Positions 1 through 6,810 of a DNA stretch of 14,999 nt are shown in pieces. The translations under genes and the position numbers were made by a program. Below the pieces are notes generated by a model, which worked only from the letters and a program-made list of their open reading frames with translations, did no database searches and was not told where the DNA came from. How positions within the stretch are numbered: position 1 is the stretch's first letter; each line of letters opens with the position of its first letter. The DNA is from JBJFCE01 sp964437825 (GTDB taxonomy: Bacteria; Bacillota; Clostridia; Lachnospirales; Lachnospiraceae), in assembly GCA_964437825.1 (NCBI GenBank), contig CAYTIH010000054.1, positions 1 through 14,999 of the forward strand. Reading direction: 5' to 3'.

Positions 1-186
1 TGATATAATGAGCCCAGCGACACTCGAGCTTGCTCGAAGCGGCATTGGGCGAATGCCCACATGGAGCCGTCAGGCGACATGATATAATGAGTGCAAGCGA
101 GAAGAATGTGCTTGCACATTCGGCGAACGACGAATTGGATCATGAATCGCAGATTCATGATATCATAAGTGCAATTAATATAATGA
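1..186. repeat. Diverged palindrome-rich repeats upstream of dnaJ
   Basis: The 12-mer TGATATAATGAG occurs at 1-12 and again at 80-91. Its core ATATAATGA appears a third time at 178-186. Each of the first two copies is followed by a related left arm ending AGCGA, then by a hairpin centred on GC-TT-GC (24-37 and 104-121), then by GGCGAA (49-53 region and 122-127). This looks like two diverged copies of one roughly 80-100 base element. The ATATAATGA core contains a perfect -10 hexamer, but none of the three copies has a convincing -35 at the right distance, so I do not call promoters here. The region is non-coding; the short open frame at 30-242 only overlaps the start of dnaJ. Confidence 0.6.
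104..161. repeat. Two strong hairpins before dnaJ
   Basis: Positions 104-121 form a perfect 8-base inverted repeat (GAATGTGC, two-base centre, GCACATTC). An alternative perfect 8-base pairing joins GTGCAAGC at 91-98 with GCTTGCAC at 110-117, so the two structures exclude each other. Positions 139-161 form a perfect 10-base inverted repeat (ATCATGAATC, loop GCA, GATTCATGAT) that itself overlaps the palindrome ATGATATCAT at 157-166. Neither is followed by a T-run, so they are not intrinsic terminators. They could be processing or stability elements of a chaperone operon transcript, or simply part of the repeat family. Confidence 0.55.
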
Positions 187-205
187 AAACAAGAGGAAAA
201 CTTTT

Positions 206-1399
206 ATGGCAGAGCAAAAACGAGATTATTATGAGGTTTTAGGCGTTTCCAAGACAGCCGATGAAGCCGAACTGAAAAGAGCATACCGCGTGCTTGCCAA
301 AAAATATCATCCTGACATGAATCCCGGGGATAAGGAAGCGGAGAAGAAATTTAAGGAAGCTTCCGAAGCCTATGCAGTTTTAAGCGATCCCGAGAAGAGA
401 AAACAGTATGACCAGTTTGGTCATGCAGCATTTGAAAACGGCGGCGCAGGAGCAGGCGGTTTTGGCGGCTTTGATTTCAATAGCGCTGATTTTGGAGATA
501 TCTTCGGAGATATTTTCGGAGATTTATTTGGCGGAGGAAGCCGAAGATCTTCCAGAACGAATAACGGTCCTATGAAAGGACGCAATATCAGAACCAGTAT
601 ACGTATTACTTTTGAAGAAGCGGCGTTCGGAGTTGAAAAAGAAATCGAGATTCCTTATAAGGAGGAATGTCCTGCCTGTCACGGCAGCGGTGCAAAACCG
701 GGCTCCGGTCCGATTACCTGTACCAGATGTAAAGGTTCCGGTCAGATTGTATATACCCAGAACAGCTTTTTCGGAACAGTCAGAAATGTGCAGACCTGTC
801 CGGAATGTAACGGAAGCGGCAAAGTAATTAAGGACAAGTGTCCGGACTGCCATGGAGCAGGCTATCATGCAACCCGCAAAAAGATCATGGCGATTGTGCC
901 GGCCGGTATCGATAACGGGCAGGCATTCCGGATTGCAGATGTGGGGGAACCCGGCACCAACGGCGGACCGCGCGGTGATGTGCTGGTAGAATGCCAGGTT
1001 ATGCGTCATCCCATTTTCCAGAGAGACGGAATGAACATTTATTCCACGGTTCCGATCTCCTTTGCGGTAGCGGCTCTTGGCGGAGAAGTATTGGTGGATA
1101 CGCTGGACAGCAGAATTGCCTATACCATTAAGCCGGGGACTCAGACGGATACCAGAGTGGTTCTTAAGAAAAAAGGAATCCCCAATGTGCACAACAGGGA
1201 ACAGCGCGGCGACCATTATGTAACCTTCGTGGTGCAGGTTCCTGATAAACTGTCCCATGAGGCAAGGGAATTGCTGACGAAATTCGATGAGCTTACCGGC
1301 GACAGTCTGAACGCCGTAAAGCGCGCGACGGAGAAAAAGAACTCCGAAGAAGACATGGTGAAAGAAAAGGAAACGAAGAAAAAGAAAAAATTATTTTAA
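206..1399 (+). CDS. dnaJ: Chaperone protein DnaJ
   Basis: Cytoplasmic Hsp40 co-chaperone that delivers unfolded clients to DnaK and stimulates its ATPase. All family domains are present in the 397 residues: an N-terminal J domain with the HPD motif at residues 35-37, a Gly/Phe-rich linker at about 75-112, and a zinc-binding domain with four CxxCxGxG repeats starting at Cys155, Cys172, Cys198 and Cys212 (the last is CPDCHGAG). The C-terminal substrate-binding region follows, ending in a lysine-rich tail. The ATG at 206 is preceded by AAGAGGA at 191-197. The usual neighbours hrcA, grpE and dnaK would lie to the left, outside the window. A strong terminator follows. Identification is essentially certain; length and motifs are normal. 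Confidence 0.98.
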   Translation: MAEQKRDYYEVLGVSKTADEAELKRAYRVLAKKYHPDMNPGDKEAEKKFKEASEAYAVLSDPEKRKQYDQFGHAAFENGGAGAGGFGGFDFNSADFGDIFGDIFGDLFGGGSRRSSRTNNGPMKGRNIRTSIRITFEEAAFGVEKEIEIPYKEECPACHGSGAKPGSGPITCTRCKGSGQIVYTQNSFFGTVRNVQTCPECNGSGKVIKDKCPDCHGAGYHATRKKIMAIVPAGIDNGQAFRIADVGEPGTNGGPRGDVLVECQVMRHPIFQRDGMNIYSTVPISFAVAALGGEVLVDTLDSRIAYTIKPGTQTDTRVVLKKKGIPNVHNREQRGDHYVTFVVQVPDKLSHEARELLTKFDELTGDSLNAVKRATEKKNSEEDMVKEKETKKKKKLF

Positions 1400-1438
1400 C
1401 GGCGGATCTGCCGGAGACTGATGCAAGGATAACCTGGA

Positions 1439-1480
1439 CGCACGGGAAATTCATAACTGAATTTCCCGTGCGTTTTCCTT
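1439..1480 (+). terminator. Rho-independent terminator after dnaJ
   Basis: A perfect 15-base inverted repeat (1439-1453 with 1458-1472, loop TAAC) with a GC-rich base is followed by TTTTCCTT at 1473-1480. It lies 40 bases after the dnaJ stop and should end the chaperone transcript, so prmA needs its own promoter or read-through. On the opposite strand there is no T-run. Confidence 0.9.
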
Positions 1481-1488
1481 AGCAAAAA

Positions 1489-1713
1489 TTACTCGGGAAT
1501 CGTGTCCCATAGAAATTGATCTCCGATTTCGGCTGCGCTTTTTTGCTCATAATAATGCAAATAGAGAATGGTTCTCTGCCGTTTGGATAAAAAGCCGAAT
1601 ATTTGTTTTTTTATGCATGAAATCATATCATGGCGGAATTGCTCTTTCAATACTTCTATTACAGAGGCCTGCGCACTGTCTTGTTTTTTTGGAAAATTCC
1701 ATTTATACTGATT
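1489..1713 (-). pseudogene. Relic of a sigma-70 region 4-like protein
   Basis: The minus strand is open for 74 codons between stops, ending with TAA at 1491-1489. There is no ATG upstream of an internal one at 1626. The translated segment FLSKRQRTILYLHYYEQKS followed by AAEIG closely resembles the first part of sigma-70 region 4 (compare the family pattern LPxRxRxVixLrYyexxSxxEIA). The recognition helix that should follow is missing: after AEIG the frame reads DQFLWDTIPE and stops. No region 2 is seen and no ribosome binding site fits. I read this as the 3' remains of a sigma factor-like gene, truncated at both ends. The similarity is judged by eye; a short functional peptide starting at 1626 (45 residues) or at a TTG at 1650 is possible but less likely. 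Confidence 0.45.
1681..1709 (+). promoter_or_regulatory. Candidate promoter for prmA-rsmE
   Basis: TTGTTT (1681-1686), a 17-base spacer and TATACT (1704-1709) form a possible sigma-A promoter, with a weak -35 box but a good -10. It lies after the dnaJ terminator and about 105 bases before the prmA start, where a promoter is needed. It sits inside the upstream part of the sigma-like relic on the other strand. Confidence 0.35.
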
Positions 1714-1813
1714 TTAGTTTAGAAGTATACCGATATCGGAAAAAAGCACCGCAGGATAAAAATGCAGCATGAAATCAAAAAAGAGATATCTACGGAAAGG
1801 AAGATATGTGCAA

Positions 1814-2806
1814 ATGAAATGGGTCAAATTCAGAATAAAGACAATTACGGATGCGGAGGATATCATTATCAGCACCCTGTATGATATCGGACTGGAGGGT
1901 GCGCAGATTGAGGACAAGGTTCCGTTAACCGCCTTGGAAAAAGAGCAGATGTTTGTGGATATCCCGCTTGACAGCCGGGAGGATGACGGCATTGCATATT
2001 TAAGCTTCTTTGTAGAGGAAAAGGAAGACGGATCGCTGATCATGAATGACGGACCCGCCACAAGAGAGGAAGTTGTTTCCCGTGTGAATCAGGAACTGGA
2101 CGGCTTAAGACAGTTCATGAATATCGGTGAGGGCAGTATTACAGTGGATGAAACCGAGGATATTGACTGGATCAATAATTGGAAGCAGTACTTCCACCAG
2201 TTTTATATTGACGATCTGCTTGTGATTCCTTCATGGGAGGAGGTAAAGCCTGAGGATCAGGGCAAGAAGATCCTGCATATTGATCCGGGAACTGCCTTCG
2301 GAACGGGGATGCATGAGACGACGCAGCTTTGTATCCGCCAGATCAAAAAGCATCTGACGCCTGATACGGTAATGCTGGATGTGGGAACCGGAAGCGGTAT
2401 CCTTGGGATTCTGGCGTTGATGTATGGGGCCAAGTCGGTGGTGGGAACGGATCTGGATCCGTGCGCGATAACTGCAGCCAGGGAGAATATGGAAGCAAAC
2501 CGGATTGATCCCGGGGACTTTGAGGTGTTGATCGGCAATATTATTACGGAACAGGAAATTCAGGACAGGGTCGGTTATGAAAAATATGATATTGTTGCGG
2601 CGAATATACTCGCCGATGTACTGGTACCGCTCACACCCGTCATTATCCGTCAGATGAAAAAAGGAGCCTATTATATTACCTCCGGTATCATTCAGGGAAA
2701 GGAAACGCTGGTGCAGGAGGCAATGACGGAAGCGGGTCTTGAGATTGATGCGGTAACTTATCAGGGCGAATGGGTAAACGTAACGGGCAGAAAGCCGATG
2801 GAGTGA
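1814..2806 (+). CDS. prmA: Ribosomal protein L11 methyltransferase PrmA
   Basis: SAM-dependent enzyme that methylates lysines and the N-terminus of ribosomal protein L11. The protein has an N-terminal L11-recognition domain (about residues 1-60, starting MKWVKFRIKT). A class I methyltransferase fold follows, with DPGTAFGTGMHETT at about 157-170, the SAM-binding glycine motif DVGTGSG at 189-195, and the catalytic-region motif ANIL at about 263-266. I place the start at 1814 (330 residues) because family members begin at MKW and a GGAAG site lies 10 bases upstream. The in-frame ATG at 1769 would add 15 lysine/arginine-rich residues that are not typical. It is followed 8 bases later by rsmE. The order dnaJ-prmA-rsmE is the same as dnaJ-yqeT-yqeU in Bacillus subtilis. 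Confidence 0.96.
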   Translation: MKWVKFRIKTITDAEDIIISTLYDIGLEGAQIEDKVPLTALEKEQMFVDIPLDSREDDGIAYLSFFVEEKEDGSLIMNDGPATREEVVSRVNQELDGLRQFMNIGEGSITVDETEDIDWINNWKQYFHQFYIDDLLVIPSWEEVKPEDQGKKILHIDPGTAFGTGMHETTQLCIRQIKKHLTPDTVMLDVGTGSGILGILALMYGAKSVVGTDLDPCAITAARENMEANRIDPGDFEVLIGNIITEQEIQDRVGYEKYDIVAANILADVLVPLTPVIIRQMKKGAYYITSGIIQGKETLVQEAMTEAGLEIDAVTYQGEWVNVTGRKPME

Positions 2807-2814
2807 GGACGGTT

Positions 2815-3564
2815 ATGTATCAGTTTTTTGTAGCTCCGGATCAGATTGATCTGGAACAAAAGCGGGTGATGATCACGGGGAGTGATGTGAATCACATGGT
2901 TCATGTTCTGCGGATGAAACCGGGGGAAGAATTTGCAGTCAGTAATGGTGTGGACGGAAAGGAATACCGTTGCAGTATGCTGTCCTATACGCAGGAGCAG
3001 GTTCTGTGTGAGCTTCGTTTTATCAAGGAAGAGGGCGTTGAGCTTTCCGCAAGAGTGCACTTGTTTCAGGGACTGCCCAAAGGGGATAAAATGGAGCTGA
3101 TCATCCAGAAGGCAGTGGAACTTGGCGTTTTTGAAATCATTCCGGTTGCGGCTTCCAGATGTGTGGTCAAATTGGATGCCAAAAAAGAAGCAGCCAGGGT
3201 TTCCAGATGGAATGCAATCTCGGAGGCGGCGGCAAAGCAGAGCAAGAGAAAGGTAATTCCCAAGGTCTGCGCGGTCATGAGCTTTGAAGAAGCAATCAGG
3301 AAGGCGGAGGATATGGATGTCAGGATGATTCCCTATGAGCTTTCGGAGGGAATGGCTCAGACGAAAGCGATGATAAACGCCATTTTGCCGGGACAGGATG
3401 TCGCCGTTTTGATCGGGCCGGAGGGCGGTTTTGCCGAGGACGAAGTGAAAGCGGCAAGGAAGTTTGGAATTCAGCCGGTAACGCTGGGAAAGCGAATTCT
3501 GCGCACGGAAACCGCGGGACTTACGGTAATGGCGTGGATTATGTATCATCTGGAAACGGATTAG
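2815..3564 (+). CDS. rsmE: 16S rRNA (uracil1498-N3)-methyltransferase RsmE
   Basis: Methylates N3 of U1498 in 16S rRNA in the assembled small subunit, using SAM. The 249-residue product is of normal length, with an N-terminal PUA-like RNA-binding part (MYQFFVAPDQI onward) and a SPOUT (trefoil-knot) methyltransferase domain. Family signatures are EAAAKQSKR at about 137-145, IGPEGGF at about 200-206, and LGKRILRTETAG at 224-235, which together form the knotted SAM site. The start at 2815 fits the family N-terminus and has GGAGTGAGGA just upstream, overlapping the prmA stop. The alternative ATG at 2770 lies inside prmA and adds an atypical extension. It is cotranscribed with prmA. Confidence 0.96.
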   Translation: MYQFFVAPDQIDLEQKRVMITGSDVNHMVHVLRMKPGEEFAVSNGVDGKEYRCSMLSYTQEQVLCELRFIKEEGVELSARVHLFQGLPKGDKMELIIQKAVELGVFEIIPVAASRCVVKLDAKKEAARVSRWNAISEAAAKQSKRKVIPKVCAVMSFEEAIRKAEDMDVRMIPYELSEGMAQTKAMINAILPGQDVAVLIGPEGGFAEDEVKAARKFGIQPVTLGKRILRTETAGLTVMAWIMYHLETD

Positions 3565-3619
3565 AATATACTAATATATAAGAACGAGTGGATAACAAGG
3601 CGGAAAGAGACGAAAAATT

Positions 3620-4774
3620 ATGGAATGTTATTTTGACAATTCTGCGACAACAAGATGTTTTGACAGTGTTGTTATGCTGATGGATAAAGTCATGAGGGAG
3701 GATTACGGAAATCCTTCCAGCATGCATACAAAAGGCGTGGAAGCAGAGAAATACGTACGATATGCAAAGGAGCAGATTGCGAAGAGCCTGAAGGTAAACG
3801 AAAAGGAAATTTTATTTACTTCCGGAGGAACGGAATCCGACAATTTGGCGCTGATCGGTACGGCAATGGCGAATTACAGATCGGGGCGGCACCTGATTAC
3901 AACTGCGATTGAGCATCCGGCAATTTTGCAGACAATGAAATATCTGGAGAATCAGGGCTTTGAAGTCACATATCTGCCTGTGGATGAAAACGGCAGGATA
4001 CGGCTTACTGATTTGGAAAGGGCGATCACGCCGGGGACGATTCTGGTATCCGTTATGCACACCAATAATGAAATCGGATCGGTAATGCCGATTGCAGAGG
4101 CGGGAGCTTTGATCAAAAGGCTGAATCCGAATACCCTGTTCCACGTGGATGCGGTTCAGGGCTATGGAAAGTGCCGCATATATCCGAAGCGCATGGGAAT
4201 CGATCTTCTGTCGGTCAGCAGCCACAAGATTCACGGTCCGAAAGGAATCGGCTTTCTGTATATCAATGAAAAGGTAAAGATCAAACCGATTATCTACGGC
4301 GGAGGGCAGCAGGGCGGAATGCGTTCGGGTACGGAAAATGTCCCGGGAATTGCAGGCATGGGAAAGGCAGTGGAGATCATCTACAGCAATCTGGATGCGG
4401 ATATGGAACGGATGTACCAATTAAAGGAATATTTCGTATCCCGTGTGTCGCAGCTTCCGGAGGTAAAGGTCAACGGACTGACAGGCAGGGACAGCGCACC
4501 GCATGTTGTAAGCCTTTCTGTCAGGGGAATCAGAGCCGAGGTACTGCTGCATGAGCTGGAAAACTATGGCATATATGTATCGGCAGGCAGTGCATGCGCT
4601 TCCAATAAGCCCTCTGTTTCGGCAACGCTCAAGGCAATCGGAGTGGAAAGGGAACTGTTGGAATCTACGATTCGCTTCAGCTTTTCCGTATTTACCACAA
4701 AAGAGGAACTGGATTATTCTCTGGAAATACTTTCACAGGTATTGCCCAAGCTGCGCAGATATACAAGGCGGTAG
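3620..4774 (+). CDS. Cysteine desulfurase (NifS/IscS family), probably sulfur donor to ThiI
   Basis: PLP enzyme that takes sulfur from cysteine as an enzyme-bound persulfide and passes it to acceptors. The 384-residue protein shows the class V aminotransferase layout: N-terminal YFDNSATT, the cofactor-stacking histidine in EHP at residue 99, HVDAVQ with Asp177, the PLP-binding lysine in SSHK at 203, RSGTEN at about 235-240, and the persulfide cysteine at 326 in SAGSACAS. thiI lies downstream, as in the nifZ-thiI pair of Bacillus subtilis, so the likely job is supplying sulfur for tRNA 4-thiouridine rather than general Fe-S assembly; that is inference from context. No iscU/nifU partner is present. 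The start has only a weak purine-rich site upstream (3598-3612). Confidence 0.92.
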   Translation: MECYFDNSATTRCFDSVVMLMDKVMREDYGNPSSMHTKGVEAEKYVRYAKEQIAKSLKVNEKEILFTSGGTESDNLALIGTAMANYRSGRHLITTAIEHPAILQTMKYLENQGFEVTYLPVDENGRIRLTDLERAITPGTILVSVMHTNNEIGSVMPIAEAGALIKRLNPNTLFHVDAVQGYGKCRIYPKRMGIDLLSVSSHKIHGPKGIGFLYINEKVKIKPIIYGGGQQGGMRSGTENVPGIAGMGKAVEIIYSNLDADMERMYQLKEYFVSRVSQLPEVKVNGLTGRDSAPHVVSLSVRGIRAEVLLHELENYGIYVSAGSACASNKPSVSATLKAIGVERELLESTIRFSFSVFTTKEELDYSLEILSQVLPKLRRYTRR

Positions 4775-4775
4775 C

Positions 4776-5009
4776 GGGCCGGGAAGAAATGCAGCAGGGG
4801 AGAAGGTCTATAGAGTCAGATATCGCGACATTTATTATGTGGAGGGCATGGGAAGGGATCTGATGGTTCATCTGAGGAATGAAACGCTGATCACAAGAAG
4901 AAAACTGTCAGACCTGGAAAAGCTGCTTCCGGCAGCGCAGTTCATGAGATGCCACAGATCCTATATTGTGAATTGGAATATGATGAAAAGCAGCCACTAT
5001 GAAGAAAGG
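4776..5009 (+). pseudogene. Decayed LytTR DNA-binding domain fragment
   Basis: Directly after the desulfurase stop, in another frame, the translation reads KVYRVRYRDIYYVEGMGRD (from about 4803), later RRKLSDLEKLLP, and FMRCHRSYIVN ending near 4979. This is the conserved core of a LytTR domain, the DNA-binding part of AgrA/LytR-type response regulators, whose hallmarks are DIxYxE and FxRxHRSYIVN. There is no receiver domain, no start codon ahead of the core and no ribosome binding site. The final strands, normally a GxxIPVSRR-type segment, are missing, because the reading diverges after about 4991. I interpret it as a broken gene remnant trapped between two sulfur-transfer genes. The domain assignment is by motif recognition but fairly strong. 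Confidence 0.65.
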
Positions 5010-5121
5010 AAGGAACTTCGGGATTTCAGGAGTGATGATCGTATTCATAGTGGTTTTTGGTACCGTATTCCTAGTGTTTTTTATCTTGCGAAAGCAGCGG
5101 CAGTCATGTATATTAGTATAG
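4999..5121 (+). CDS. Possible 40-residue single-pass membrane peptide
   Basis: A short frame starting at ATG 4999 encodes MKKGRNFGISG, then a roughly 20-residue strongly hydrophobic segment (VMIVFIVVFGTVFLVFFIL, about residues 12-30) and a basic RKQRQ end before TAG. A positively charged start followed by one membrane helix is typical of small membrane proteins. The start has no clear Shine-Dalgarno sequence and the frame overlaps the end of the LytTR relic. It could be a real small protein, the first membrane segment of a gene lost with the regulator, or chance. I do not recognise a family. Confidence 0.3.
   Translation: MKKGRNFGISGVMIVFIVVFGTVFLVFFILRKQRQSCILV
5086..5114 (+). promoter_or_regulatory. 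Candidate promoter for thiI
   Basis: TTGCGA (5086-5091), exactly 17 bases, then TATATT (5109-5114) is a fair sigma-A promoter about 80 bases upstream of the thiI start. It overlaps the end of the small membrane-peptide frame. If active, thiI can be expressed separately from the desulfurase. Confidence 0.4.
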
Positions 5122-5194
5122 GTAACAGGGCTTTGACGGGCTGCAGGGGTTTCGGGACATACAAAAAAGCAGAAGATTCGGGAATGGAGATTAT

Positions 5195-6376
5195 ATGTTT
5201 ACAGCGTTTTTGATAAAATATGCGGAAATCGGTATTAAAGGAAAGAACAGATATCTGTTTGAGGATGCGCTCGTGAATCAGATCAAATATGCACTGCGCA
5301 GATGCGAGGGTTCCTTTCGGGTATCCAAGACCCAGGGCAGAATCTATGTGGATGCGCTTACCGAATTTGATTATGAGGAAACCGTAGAGAATTTACAAAC
5401 GGTATTTGGAATTTCGGGGATATGTCCCGTTGTCTATGTGGAGGATCAGGGCTTTGAACAGCTATGCAGGGATGTGGTGTCCTACATGGATACCGTTTAT
5501 CCGGACAAGCACAGGACGTTTAAGGTATTTGCGCGCCGTGCGAGAAAAAATTATCCGCTTGACTCCACGCAGCTGAATGCGGAGCTGGGTGCGGCGATTC
5601 TGGATGCGTTTCCGGAATTTCAGGTGGATGTGCACCATCCCCAGATTGAGTTATATGTCGAAATCAGAGAAAAAATTTACCTGTACTCCGAGGTTATACC
5701 CGGACCCGGCGGTCTGCCTCTCGGGACCAACGGAAAAGGGATGCTGCTTCTCTCAGGCGGTATTGACTCCCCTGTGGCCGGATATATGGTGGCAAAACGA
5801 GGTGTCCATATTGATGCGGTTTATTTCCATGCACCGCCCTATACTTCGGAGCGTGCGAAACAGAAAGTGGTGGATCTGGCGAGGCTGATTTCCAAATATA
5901 CCGGACCTATCGATCTGCATGTTATTAATTTTACGGATATTCAGCTTTATATTTATGAAAAGTGTCCCCATGATGAGCTTACGATTATCATGAGGCGGTA
6001 TATGATGAAAATAGCGCAGATACTGGCTGAAAAAAGCGGCTGCCTCGGACTGATTACGGGGGAGAGTATCGGACAGGTTGCCTCCCAGACCATGCATAGC
6101 CTGGCCTGTACGGATGAGGTATGCACAATTCCGGTATATCGTCCGTTAATCGGATTTGATAAAAATGATATTGTGGATATTTCGGAGAAGATCAATACCT
6201 ATGAGACATCCATTCTGCCCTATGAGGACTGTTGTACGATCTTTGTTGCAAAGCATCCCGTGACCAAACCGAACCTGAAGATTATCAAGGATCATGAGAC
6301 GAATTTGAAGGGAAAAATTGAGCAGCTGGTTCAGACGGCGCTGGATACGGATGATGTGATTCATGTGGAGGCATAG
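5195..6376 (+). CDS. thiI: tRNA 4-thiouridine synthase ThiI
   Basis: Adenylates U8 of tRNA and transfers sulfur to give 4-thiouridine; in many bacteria it also supplies sulfur for thiamine thiazole. The 393 residues comprise an N-terminal ferredoxin-like plus THUMP RNA-binding region (about 1-165) and an adenylating domain with the PP-loop SGGIDSP at 187-193. The conserved cysteine region YEDCCTIF has Cys346 and Cys347, near the place of the catalytic Cys344 of the Escherichia coli enzyme. There is no C-terminal rhodanese domain, as is usual in Firmicutes, so the persulfide must come directly from a desulfurase such as the gene two positions upstream. The ATG at 5195 has ATGGAGA 5 bases upstream. 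A terminator follows 50 bases after the stop. Confidence 0.96.
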   Translation: MFTAFLIKYAEIGIKGKNRYLFEDALVNQIKYALRRCEGSFRVSKTQGRIYVDALTEFDYEETVENLQTVFGISGICPVVYVEDQGFEQLCRDVVSYMDTVYPDKHRTFKVFARRARKNYPLDSTQLNAELGAAILDAFPEFQVDVHHPQIELYVEIREKIYLYSEVIPGPGGLPLGTNGKGMLLLSGGIDSPVAGYMVAKRGVHIDAVYFHAPPYTSERAKQKVVDLARLISKYTGPIDLHVINFTDIQLYIYEKCPHDELTIIMRRYMMKIAQILAEKSGCLGLITGESIGQVASQTMHSLACTDEVCTIPVYRPLIGFDKNDIVDISEKINTYETSILPYEDCCTIFVAKHPVTKPNLKIIKDHETNLKGKIEQLVQTALDTDDVIHVEA

Positions 6377-6419
6377 GGAATCGTGCGGCAATATAACAGT
6401 GCATCCATGCTGCAAAAGC

Positions 6420-6453
6420 AAAAAAAGCAAGGCGCATGTCCTTGCTTTCTCTT
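6420..6453. terminator. Bidirectional terminator between convergent genes
   Basis: AAAGCAAGG (6424-6432) pairs with CCTTGCTTT (6440-6448) around a 7-base loop. On the minus strand the stem runs into seven consecutive T's (complement of the A's at 6420-6426), a strong terminator for the HPr-like gene. On the plus strand it is followed by a T/C-rich tract and serves thiI. Confidence 0.8.
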
Positions 6454-6482
6454 TCTGTGTTAATTCATTGTCGATTATGTGA

Positions 6483-6713
6483 TTAGATCATGTACGGTTT
6501 CAAAACAGCCAGAACGTCATCAACGTTATCTTCTGCATGAATATTTAAATCGATCGGCTTAGATAAGTCCAAACTGAAAATACCCATAATAGATTTTGCG
6601 TCGATAACATATCTGCCGGAAACTAAATCAAAATCATAATCGAATTTTGTAATATCATTTACAAATGATTTTACTTTGTCAATAGAATTTAACGAAATTT
6701 GAACTGTTTTCAT
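6483..6713 (-). CDS. HPr-like protein lacking the phosphorylatable histidine
   Basis: The 76-residue product has the size of HPr, the small phosphocarrier of the sugar phosphotransferase system. Its central part, VIDAKSIMGIFSLDL (about 36-50), matches the region around the regulatory serine of HPr and Crh (here Ser41 in KSIMG). The N-terminal active-site segment that should contain His15 (HARPA-type) is replaced by LNSIDKVKSFVND, with no histidine there; the only histidine is at residue 59. It therefore cannot take phosphate from Enzyme I in the normal way and resembles Crh-type regulators. Whether HPr kinase acts on Ser41 is unknown. It has a textbook AAAAGGAGGT ribosome binding site (6728-6719 on the minus strand), its own promoter and terminator, and stands alone on the minus strand. 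Confidence 0.75.
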   Translation of the reverse strand: MKTVQISLNSIDKVKSFVNDITKFDYDFDLVSGRYVIDAKSIMGIFSLDLSKPIDLNIHAEDNVDDVLAVLKPYMI

Positions 6714-6747
6714 TAGAATTACCTCCTTTTATTTTTACTACACCCCA

Positions 6748-6776
6748 ATCTTAATTGCAAAAAAAGGAAAAGTCAA
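6748..6776 (-). promoter_or_regulatory. Promoter of the HPr-like gene
   Basis: On the minus strand TTGACT (6776-6771), a 17-base spacer and TAAGAT (6753-6748) make a good sigma-A promoter. The predicted transcript starts about 20-25 bases before the GGAGG site of the HPr-like gene. The spacer is a T-rich tract. The promoter physically overlaps the candidate mtaB promoter on the other strand. Confidence 0.65.
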
Positions 6777-6784
6777 TATATAAA
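6755..6784 (+). promoter_or_regulatory. Candidate promoter for mtaB, overlapping the divergent promoter
   Basis: TTGCAA (6755-6760) with TATATA (6777-6782, 16-base spacer) or TATAAA (6779-6784, 18-base spacer) lies about 27-34 bases before the mtaB start. It shares nearly all its bases with the minus-strand promoter, so the polymerase could probably occupy only one at a time. Confidence 0.45.
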
Positions 6785-6810
6785 ACAATACAAAAAAAAT
6801 GAGGATTACT

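Noticed and set aside
4..9. TATAAT hexamers at 4-9, 83-88 and 179-184 as dnaJ promoters
   Set aside because: No -35 element at 16-18 bases upstream of the two testable copies; they are better explained as part of the repeat unit.
30..242. 70-codon plus-strand frame before dnaJ
   Set aside because: It runs through the palindromic repeats and into dnaJ in another frame, has no ribosome binding site, and the translation resembles no protein.
524..1258. Long minus-strand open frame inside dnaJ
   Set aside because: It is fully antisense to a certain gene, has no domain pattern, and arises from codon bias of the plus strand.
1769..1813. Upstream ATG start for prmA
   Set aside because: It adds 15 basic residues absent from the family; the ATG at 1814 has the better ribosome binding site.
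2761..3549. 262-codon minus-strand frame over rsmE
   Set aside because: Antisense shadow of rsmE; composition rich in His, Arg and Cys with no recognisable motifs.
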